Source: Legionella londiniensis (GTDB taxonomy: Bacteria; Pseudomonadota; Gammaproteobacteria; Legionellales; Legionellaceae). From it: a stretch of DNA of 64,000 nt. Below the pieces are notes generated by a model. It searched no databases. It was not told the origin of the DNA and worked only from the letters and a program-made list of their open reading frames with translations. Location: NCBI RefSeq assembly GCF_001467825.1, contig NZ_LNYK01000007.1:48348-112347 (forward strand), written 5' to 3'. Below are positions 44,900 through 53,000 of the stretch, in pieces (position 1 is the stretch's first letter; each line of letters begins with the position of its first letter). A program made the translations under genes and the position numbers.

Positions 44900-46117
44900 T
44901 TAAGAATTTGGGACTATGGTTTTCTTTTTTGCGGAGTTGTAGCGGGCCTGAAGCTCTACATCGATATAGCGATCGGTGGTCGCGCTTGAACTGTGTCCGG
45001 CATCATCGCGGACATGTTCCCGCGGCCTGGTTTTAACATCTTCTGAAATGCCGGTATGCCGGAGCCAGTGTACGGTTGCTGCCGCCAAATTATCGGCTTC
45101 CTCATGTTTATTCATCCGGCGCAATTTTTCCTGGGCAAGATTAAAGCATTGTTGGACAAGCCTTCGAATTGGCGCTGTGTCACTGATTGGGCCTGTGCCC
45201 CGAAGTTTAGGAAGCAAGGGAGAATTATCTGCCGGCGTTGGCAGTGGGGAAAGCCCAAGGAAAGTGCGCCAGCGCGCGAGGCTTTTCAGCATTTCGTCAC
45301 TGACGGCAATTTGCCGTTCCTTGTTGCCTTTACCAACTGTCGTGAACCACCAGGCGCCATTACTGTCTTTGGCAAAATCATTCATGGTTGGAACCCAGCG
45401 TTCGTTTGCGGCCAGTTCTGAAATTCTTAAATACATGCCGTATAAGAGGCTGATTATAAAGCGGGTGCGCTCATGCTTTTCCGAGGATTCTAAAGCAAGC
45501 AGTTCTGCCGCTTCAATCACGGCTTCCCATTGCACAAGACTTAGCCGCCTGATCGGCGCTTTTTGCTGATGCTTGCGAATGAATTTGCTTTTCTGTCTGA
45601 TTAATGCCACGGGATTGGAGGGGAGATATTCTTCCGCGATTAAAAAGTTAAAAAAAGTGCTTAAAATGGCAAAAATTTCCTGAACTGCCCCTTGTGACAG
45701 GGAAAACTGCTCAAGGGATGGCATGCGCCCTTCCTGGCGGGCTGATTTGCTCACTGTTGCGACAAAAGGCCGCCATTCGCGGTTGGGGATGCGCTTCCCC
45801 TCTTTTTCTATAAATTTGGGAACTTTTTTTAATCCTATCCAGCCTTGCGGTGGATTTTGACAAAAGCGTATGAACTGCTCGATGTCTTCACGGCGCAATT
45901 CTTTAAGTGTTTTGCCATTGATGTGCCAGCTCCATTGTAATAACCGCTCTACTTCGCGCCGGTAGCTGTTGAAGGTGCCAAGACTTCCGCGGTAGCTTTT
46001 AAGAAAATCAAGGGTATGCTGAAAATCGGCATGATATTGAGGGGATGGCAGGATTGCGTTTTCTGCATTTTTATGAAGGTTGTCGACATTATCAAATAAG
46101 GGCAGCAGTTGCTTCAT
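44900..46117 (-). CDS. Tyrosine recombinase / phage-type integrase
   Basis: The 405-residue protein has a SAM-like core-binding domain (about 30-165) and a catalytic domain (about 190-395). The active-site set is complete: Arg231 in GMYLRISEL, Lys263 in VGKGNKERQ, His350-x-x-Arg353 in HWLRHTG, His375 in AGHSSSATTDRYID, and Tyr384. Insertions around residues 100-130 make it longer than XerC/D. It lies alone: no phage genes, excisionase or tRNA target adjoin it, and no flanking direct repeat is obvious. It converges with the uup side and is divergent from the Lap secretion genes, so it could be a domesticated recombinase or the last trace of an element. Confidence 0.87.
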   Translation of the reverse strand: MKQLLPLFDNVDNLHKNAENAILPSPQYHADFQHTLDFLKSYRGSLGTFNSYRREVERLLQWSWHINGKTLKELRREDIEQFIRFCQNPPQGWIGLKKVPKFIEKEGKRIPNREWRPFVATVSKSARQEGRMPSLEQFSLSQGAVQEIFAILSTFFNFLIAEEYLPSNPVALIRQKSKFIRKHQQKAPIRRLSLVQWEAVIEAAELLALESSEKHERTRFIISLLYGMYLRISELAANERWVPTMNDFAKDSNGAWWFTTVGKGNKERQIAVSDEMLKSLARWRTFLGLSPLPTPADNSPLLPKLRGTGPISDTAPIRRLVQQCFNLAQEKLRRMNKHEEADNLAAATVHWLRHTGISEDVKTRPREHVRDDAGHSSSATTDRYIDVELQARYNSAKKKTIVPNS

Positions 46118-46133
46118 GATTGGGTTCTTTTGG

Positions 46134-46150
46134 AGTTAGTTTGCTAACTG
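46134..46150. repeat. Short inverted repeat in the recombinase 5' region
   Basis: AGTTAG (46134-46139) and CTAACT (46145-46150) are a perfect 6-bp dyad spaced by 5 bases. It lies 17-33 bases upstream of the recombinase start codon and in the divergent promoter region towards 46203. The position suits an operator or a recombinase-binding site. Confidence 0.4.
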
Positions 46151-46202
46151 CTTAATATTAAACTATCTTTTAAAAATACAGTAGGGTAAAAAAGGTAATA
46201 AA

Positions 46203-46523
46203 ATGGTATTTGTCAAGCGCGACCCCAATAATGCCATTTGCGCGATTTATGCAAATGACAAGAATGGCGAGCTTGAAGCATTAGACAACAATGATGCGGA
46301 AGTGATCGCGTTTCTCACTCAGTGCGCCCTTGAAAAACAATATTCTTTTTTAAAATCCGATCTGGATTTGATCCGTGTGCTTGAAGATTTAATTCAAATT
46401 CTGATGGAAAAGAACTTGATTTCTATTACGGATTTCCCATTGCCAGTGATTGAAAAGCTGATAGCGCGGCAAAAAATTCGTAAACAGTTTGAGGATGTAT
46501 CAAAACTATTTGATGAAGATTGA
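46203..46523 (+). CDS. Small conserved protein of unknown function ('tryptophan synthase beta-like')
   Basis: The 106-residue protein has no signal or membrane segment. It opens VFVKRDPNNAICAIYAND, with LDNNDAEVIAFL, then a helical part LDLIRVLEDLIQILMEKNLISITDFP and LPVIEKLIARQKIR. This matches a small proteobacterial family that databases often label 'tryptophan synthase subunit beta like', although it is far too small and unrelated to TrpB in mechanism. It is 48 bases before the type I secretion ABC gene and may share its transcript. Confidence 0.65.
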   Translation: MVFVKRDPNNAICAIYANDKNGELEALDNNDAEVIAFLTQCALEKQYSFLKSDLDLIRVLEDLIQILMEKNLISITDFPLPVIEKLIARQKIRKQFEDVSKLFDED

Positions 46524-46571
46524 GGGCTTAAAAAATCAGTATGGTAAAAAGTTCAAAAACCTGAGGAACCA

Positions 46572-48743
46572 ATGACAGGGAAAGACTGGGATATTTCAGA
46601 AGAAGCTTTGAATACAGAAGACCCCTTGCTGGCTGCATTGCTGTTTTTGACGAAGTATTATCACATTCCCTGCTCGGCCACCGCTTTGACCGAACGCCTG
46701 CCCTTGGCGGATAACAAGCTTACTCCCGCATTATTTGTACGCGCAGCAGCACGCGCGAATCTCGCGGCAGAAATCAACAAAATCGACTTCGATGACTTGA
46801 ACGAGTTAATGCTGCCTGCGGTGCTGCTGCTGGCAAATGAAGAAGCATGCCTCTTGTTGGAGAAAAAGGATGATCATTGTGTTATTTTGATGCATAAAAC
46901 AGGCCATGGCAAAGTCACCATGCCTACGGAAAAACTTCGGCAAAATTATGCGGGCTATGCCATATTTGTAAAGCCGCTTTACCGCTTTACCCGCCGCGCG
47001 CAAGAGACTGTCAAGAAGAAGCCGAAAAACTGGTTTTGGGCGGTATTGGTAAAATCATGGCCGATTTACCTTGAGGTTTTAACCGCCTCTGTGTTGATTA
47101 ACCTCTTTGCCTTGGCCGTGCCGCTGTTCATTATGAACGTCTATGACCGGGTGGTGCCTAATCAGGCTATTGAAACCATGTGGGTTCTTGCCAGCGGTAT
47201 TGCCATTGTATTTCTTTTTGATCTGTTTTTAAAAACGCTGCGCGCTTATTTTATTGATGCTGCCAGCAAAAAAACGGATGTTCAGTTATCTGCTATTATT
47301 TTTGAGCATATTCTTGGCATACAAATGGGCGAGCGGCCAGGCTCTGTGGGCGCTTTTGCCAATACCATCCAGTCTTTTGAAGCGTTCAGAGATTTTATTG
47401 CCTCTACTACGATTACGGTACTGGTCGACCTTCCTTTTGTATTTTTATATCTTCTGGTGATTTATTACCTGGGCGGCAGCCTTGTCTTGATTCCATTGGC
47501 CGCGCTGCCCCTTGTCTTTCTCATGGGATATCTGCTGCAGTTTCCGTTAACCCGCATGACCAAAACTGCTTATGAGCTTGGCCAGGAAAAAAACGCAACT
47601 TTGATTGAATCTCTGGCCGGCATTGAAGCAATTAAAAGCAGCGGCGCTGAAAGTACCATGCAGACCCGTTTTGAGCAAACGGTAATTGAGGCAGCAAAAC
47701 TTGGCGCAAGGCTTCGTTTTCTGGTGAATTCAAGCATCAATATGACTATGTTAATCCAGCAGGTTTCAAGCGTCATGGTCGTGATTGTTGGCGTATATAA
47801 AATTATCAATGGCGAGCTGACTGTCGGCGCTTTGATTGCCTGTACAATACTTGCCGGACGCGCATTGGCGCCAATGGGGCAGGTAGCGGCTATTTTTTCC
47901 CGCTATTACCAATCAACCCAGGCATTGAAATCAATCAGTGAAGTCATGAAATTACCTACGGATGTTCAAGACGTTACCAGTTACCTGCATCGTCCGGATA
48001 TAGAAGGGAATATAGAATTTAAGCAGGTTGATTATCACTATCCTGGACAGACTGTTCCGGTATTAAATCAAATCTCTTTTAAAATTACGAAAGGAGAGCG
48101 CGTTGGCATTATCGGGCGGACTGGTTCCGGTAAATCCACGATTGCCAAACTCATTATGGGATTGTACCGTCCAGATAAGGGCAGTATCTACCTGGACGGC
48201 ACGGATTATCTACAGCTTAATCCTGCTGATTTAAGGCGCCAGATTGGCTATGTGCCGCAGGATGTCGTGTTATTTTATGGCTCCGTTAAGGATAACATCC
48301 GCCTGGGCGCGCCATACGTTGATGATGAAAAAATTCTAAAAGCGGCGACCATTTCAGGTGTGGTGCATTTTACCAAAAATCACCCTGAGGGATTTGACAG
48401 GCAAGTCGGTGAGCGTGGATTTCGCCTGTCTGCGGGCCAAAGACAAGCGGTTGCCATTGCAAGAGCCTTGCTGCTTTCGCCAAAAATTTTACTGCTCGAT
48501 GAACCTACTGCATCAATGGATGATGGCAGTGAAGCACTGCTTAGGAAAAAATTAAAAGAATATTTGAGCAAAGATACTACACTTATATTAATAACACACA
48601 AAGCATCCATGCTGGATCTGGTCGACAGGCTCATTGTCATAGACAACAACCGTATTGTAGCAGATGGCCCTAAAGAAGCCGTTTTGCATGCGTTGCGTAG
48701 CGGACTAAAAGCGCATAAAGACAAGAAACGGCCTGTCAGTTAA
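46572..48743 (+). CDS. lapB: Type I secretion ABC transporter/permease (LapB/LssB type)
   Basis: The 723-residue inner-membrane exporter has an N-terminal C39-like domain (about 20-145) without the catalytic Cys in its usual place, so a docking rather than cleaving domain. Six membrane helices span about 155-430. The ATPase domain has Walker A GIIGRTGSGKST (about 512-523), Q-loop YVPQDVVLF, signature RLSAGQRQ, Walker B ILLLDEPTASMDD and the H-loop LITHK. A GAGG site 6 bases before the ATG fits. Paired with a HlyD-family gene and facing an RTX adhesin, it is the exporter of that adhesin. Confidence 0.93.
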   Translation: MTGKDWDISEEALNTEDPLLAALLFLTKYYHIPCSATALTERLPLADNKLTPALFVRAAARANLAAEINKIDFDDLNELMLPAVLLLANEEACLLLEKKDDHCVILMHKTGHGKVTMPTEKLRQNYAGYAIFVKPLYRFTRRAQETVKKKPKNWFWAVLVKSWPIYLEVLTASVLINLFALAVPLFIMNVYDRVVPNQAIETMWVLASGIAIVFLFDLFLKTLRAYFIDAASKKTDVQLSAIIFEHILGIQMGERPGSVGAFANTIQSFEAFRDFIASTTITVLVDLPFVFLYLLVIYYLGGSLVLIPLAALPLVFLMGYLLQFPLTRMTKTAYELGQEKNATLIESLAGIEAIKSSGAESTMQTRFEQTVIEAAKLGARLRFLVNSSINMTMLIQQVSSVMVVIVGVYKIINGELTVGALIACTILAGRALAPMGQVAAIFSRYYQSTQALKSISEVMKLPTDVQDVTSYLHRPDIEGNIEFKQVDYHYPGQTVPVLNQISFKITKGERVGIIGRTGSGKSTIAKLIMGLYRPDKGSIYLDGTDYLQLNPADLRRQIGYVPQDVVLFYGSVKDNIRLGAPYVDDEKILKAATISGVVHFTKNHPEGFDRQVGERGFRLSAGQRQAVAIARALLLSPKILLLDEPTASMDDGSEALLRKKLKEYLSKDTTLILITHKASMLDLVDRLIVIDNNRIVADGPKEAVLHALRSGLKAHKDKKRPVS

Positions 48744-48773
48744 TCGGTAATTTTTAAATGGTGGTGAGGGTAA

Positions 48774-49955
48774 ATGCCGATTCGGTCAAATAGAAAAATT
48801 GGAATCCTTGAAGACAGTAATCCACAAACATTAAAAGGTACAAAGCTTTTTTCCCACCTTATTATGTGGACCATTGTGTTATGTCTGGTTGTTTTTTTCA
48901 TTTGGGCAAAATATGCAATTCTTGATGAGGTCACAGTCGGTGAGGGCAAAGTCATTCCTTCAAGCCAGGTACAAGTGATTCAGAATCTTGAGGGCGGCAT
49001 TGTCGAAGATATTCTGGTAAAACAGGGAGATATGGTAGAAAAAGGGCAAGTGTTAATGCGGCTCGATGCCACATTATTCCGGTCAAAATATAATGAATTA
49101 CAGAAAAAACTTCAGGATGTAGAGATAGAATTGACCCGGCTGCAAGCTGAAATCAGCAATGAACCCTTAGTATTTAATCAGGAAATTGCCGAACTAAATC
49201 CGGGTTTGGTTGCAGCAGAAACAGCTTTTTATAAAGCCCGGCAGAATGAAAAAAATCAGTTGCAACGCGATATAGAGCTTGCCTCACAGGAACTTAAAAT
49301 GACCAAGCCTCTGGTTAAGAAGGGCGCGGCTTCTCCTGTTGAAGTATTGCGCCTTGAACGTACAGTCAGTGAGTTGCAAGGAAAACTATATGCGTTCAAC
49401 AGCAAAACCCTGGAGCGTTATAACGAAGCCAAGGCAGAATACGAAAGGCTTCAGGAAGAAATTCAGGCGCACAAGGATAGGGTTACAAGAACCACCATTA
49501 GGTCTCCCGTGAAAGGAATCATCAAGCAGGTCAAGGTCAATACCATAGGGGGTGTGATCAAACCTGGCATGGATATTATGGAGATTGTGCCGCTTGATGA
49601 TACCTTACTGATTGAGGCAAAAATCAAGCCTGCTGATATTGGCTTTATCCATCCCGGTCAGAAAGCAATGGTCAAGCTAAGTGCCTATGATTTTTCTATC
49701 TACGGCGGGCTTGAAGGCACAGTGGAACAGATCAGCGCCGATACCATTGTGGATGAAAATGACAAAAAGGAAGAAAGCTATTATCTGATTCGGGTGCGCA
49801 CGAAAAAGAATTATCTGGGAACCGAGGCGCGTCCTTTATACATCATTCCAGGCATGCAGGCGACCGTGGATATTTTAACAGGCAGAAAATCTGTGCTTGA
49901 TTATCTATTAAAACCCATTCTTAAAGCCAAACAAGAAGCCTTGCGCGAGCGGTAG
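48774..49955 (+). CDS. lapC: Type I secretion membrane-fusion protein (HlyD/LapC family)
   Basis: The 393-residue adaptor has one N-terminal membrane helix (LIMWTIVLCLVVFFIWAKYA). A lipoyl half follows (VQVIQNLEGGIVEDILVKQGDMVEKGQVL), then a long coiled-coil hairpin (about 95-230), the second lipoyl half (TIRSPVKGIIKQVKVNTIGG) and a beta-barrel end with IPGMQATVDILTGRKSVLDYLLKP. It bridges the ABC transporter and the TolC-like channel. GTGAGGG 4 bases before the ATG is a strong ribosome site. It is 30 bases from lapB. Confidence 0.93.
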   Translation: MPIRSNRKIGILEDSNPQTLKGTKLFSHLIMWTIVLCLVVFFIWAKYAILDEVTVGEGKVIPSSQVQVIQNLEGGIVEDILVKQGDMVEKGQVLMRLDATLFRSKYNELQKKLQDVEIELTRLQAEISNEPLVFNQEIAELNPGLVAAETAFYKARQNEKNQLQRDIELASQELKMTKPLVKKGAASPVEVLRLERTVSELQGKLYAFNSKTLERYNEAKAEYERLQEEIQAHKDRVTRTTIRSPVKGIIKQVKVNTIGGVIKPGMDIMEIVPLDDTLLIEAKIKPADIGFIHPGQKAMVKLSAYDFSIYGGLEGTVEQISADTIVDENDKKEESYYLIRVRTKKNYLGTEARPLYIIPGMQATVDILTGRKSVLDYLLKPILKAKQEALRER

Positions 49956-50026
49956 CTCGGGTGAATTAGTTTTGAATCTGATTCCCTATCCTTAGGCAAA
50001 ATTTTGTTTGCGGATTGAATATGGTC

Positions 50027-53000
50027 TCAGCCGCCGTCTGTGACGATATTACCGTTGTTAATCAGGACATCAAGAATTGCCTGGTCTGTTTGCAAGGTAC
50101 CGCCCGCTGTTAAGTCCACGCCAGACAAAACAATTGCCTGGGTAGCGCTGAAACTTGCGCTGCCATCTGGATTGACACTGACGGTTGAGGTATTACTGGC
50201 ATTGTCGTAACTGATATTGAGGTAAGCATCGAGGCTTTCTGCGGTATTGCTTTCCCCAACCAGCAAATCGGACAGATCGAGAACGTCGCCGTTTTGACCC
50301 AGTTTGAAGTCGGTGATGGTGTCGATGGAGCCTCCTGCGTCATCACCTGCTTTCCATACAAAAGTGTTTTGCCCATCGCCGCCAGTCATCGTATCATTGC
50401 CTTCACCGCCAAATAATGTATCGTTGCCGTCCCCTCCATGCAAAATATCATCGCCAAGTCCCGCAAAGAGGACATCATCGCCGCCATCGGCATTAATCAT
50501 ATCATCGCCGTCGCTGCCAATGAGGATCTCTGAAGCCTCGCTGCCAGTTAACTCATTGCCTTCCTGTACAATGATGTTGACGGGGGCGCTTATTTCTACA
50601 GCGTTATGATCATTGACGGTATAATCAAAGCCTTGATATTGGGCGTTGCTGGTGTCAATGGTTATATTAGCCTCATAATTCAGGGATGAACCTGAATTTT
50701 TTGCTACTTGAAAATAATAATTGCCCTCTTCCTGGACGGCAAAAAGACCATTCGTTATGCCATAAGTTCCATAATATGAGCTGAAAGTATAATCAAAAAT
50801 CTGTGTTAGCTGGTTGCCATTATCATCATAGGCAAATATATCAATATTGTAGGCGGTATTGTTTAAATCAATGTGGACCAATTCGCCGGCCGCAAGGCTT
50901 AGCATGAACCAGTCGGCATCATTGGATGATACAGCTCCCCGGTAGGTCATGCTGTAATTGTTCAAGCCATTTGATTTAAAACTGCCTCGGCTAATCTCAT
51001 CCGCATTCAGCTTCGTATTGTTATTTTCCGATTCATTCACAATCTTGGCATACTGTGTATTGTTAAAATCGTTCGCGCTGTATTGTGCGTTCAGATTGAA
51101 CTGGATCATGTTATTATTCAGGCTCACCGTACCGCCTTTAGGGTTATTAACCTGACTGATCAAGACATCATTGGTAATGCCTGCATCATTATTTAATAAA
51201 GCACTGGCATCAAAATTCAGGCTGCCTTCTGTAAGATTGGTAATGATGGTGTCCCGGTTGGCGTCAATGCTTGCTTCATAATTGACTTGGACTGTTAAAT
51301 GAATTGTTTTTTCATCGCCATCACCATCTACCAAAGTTATGGGGAATGTTTCGGCAGCAATGATTTCTTCATTTGAGTCGACCGTGTACTGGTAGGTTCC
51401 GGTGAGGAAGTTGAACGTTAAGGTCGCCCCTTTTATTCCGGTTGCCACCTCAATTTCCGGCTCGGCAGGATTAAATTCGTAAACTACATGATTAATCATA
51501 ATCGATTGAATATGGCTGCCGGCATCATCTGCGCCAATGATGAATCCCTCAGCGCTGGCATTTTCTGTATTGATAACGGTTCCTGTTTGCACATGGTCGA
51601 CCAGGGAATTAATCAGCGCGTCTGCCAAATCACTGGCGGAATCGATGATGATGACTTCACCGCCATCTTCACCATTCGGGTAGGCCACAGGTTCCAGCGC
51701 GCTGGATCTGGCGCCGGCAAAGCCGACCGCGAAGGCTTTATCAATGCTGCTGTCCGTGATAAATTGCTCCCAAGCCTCGGTATCTTCATATCCATTGTAG
51801 GTTAAATTGCCATTGGCTATGCTGTGGTTATTGGTTGGCTCCCCGTCTGAAATAAAGTACAACAGGTGCTGATCGGCAGAGGGCTCAGGCGCGCCATTGC
51901 TGCTGATGACTTCTTGCAAGGCATTGTCATAATAGGTATAGCCGTTAGCTTGCAATAGATTTAAATAATCAATGGCGGCTTCAATGTTATTGACAAACCA
52001 TCCAGAATTGGCCGCCATGGTAGAAAAAGCGATGATCTTGATATTGATGGTTCCTGCTTCATCCCCTGTTCGGATTAACTCTTCCAGCGATTGTTTTGCA
52101 AGTTCCAGCCGGCTTGCCGTTTCGCCGCTGTCGATTTCATTCATACTGCCGGAAACATCGATGACCAAAGTCATATTGATGGTTAAAGCTGAACCTTCTT
52201 TGTTCAGTGAGGCATGAATATCCTGGCCGCGAGGCGCATCATCGGCAATGTTTATAGTCAAGGCGCTGCTGCTGGCGTTGCCGGTGCTGCTGTTAATCAG
52301 CTGATAGGTAAAGGCTTCAGAAACATGATCACCCTCGTTACTTGCATTTTGCAGGGTGTATTCATAATCGCCCTTGTTGTGGCCGTCAACGCTGTCTTCT
52401 GTGTAGACGGTTAATATGCCAAGTGGGGTGTCTATCGTAATCACACCATCCACGGGCGCGAAAGTGTTACCATTAAAACTGATTTCATTGATAGCAGCAT
52501 CAGGGGTGACATTTTCATCATTTGCCAGCAAATTGCCAGAGGCAACGATGGATGCGATTCCTGCTTCTGTGCCTTGCGGTAATCCTGATTCAAATACGGA
52601 GCTTTCATCACTGACCGCTGTAGTACCCAATGTACTGTCATGAGTGATGGTTAAGGTTGTTTCCTGAGACGTGCTGCCGTCAGCATCGACTAAAACGTAG
52701 GTGAATACGTCAGGAGGTACATCCTGATTGGCCTCAGCAGGAATATATTTAATGTTCCAAAGGGTAAAATCGTCATTGCCATCATGGCCCATGAAGGCAA
52801 CTGAACGGAATGCCTCGGAAGCCGTAATGGTAAAAGTATATGTATGGTCGTTACCAGGGGCAGAGTTTTCTCCAGTAAAGATGCCGGTTGCGACCTCGTC
52901 TCCGTTCTCATCATACGCTATCCAATGGATGCTGTCGTGATTTTGTACATCGCGCGCCCCAACAGTGACTTCGGTAACATTCACGTCAAACTCAACGACA

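Noticed and set aside
44976..45569. 197-codon plus-strand frame inside the recombinase gene
   Set aside because: It is the antisense of a gene with a full catalytic residue set and has a Ser/Arg-rich composition typical of shadow frames.
50370..50530. Periodic GC-rich repeats that could be taken for a CRISPR or tandem DNA repeat
   Set aside because: The 27-base periodicity is explained by the RTX nonapeptide repeats of the adhesin.
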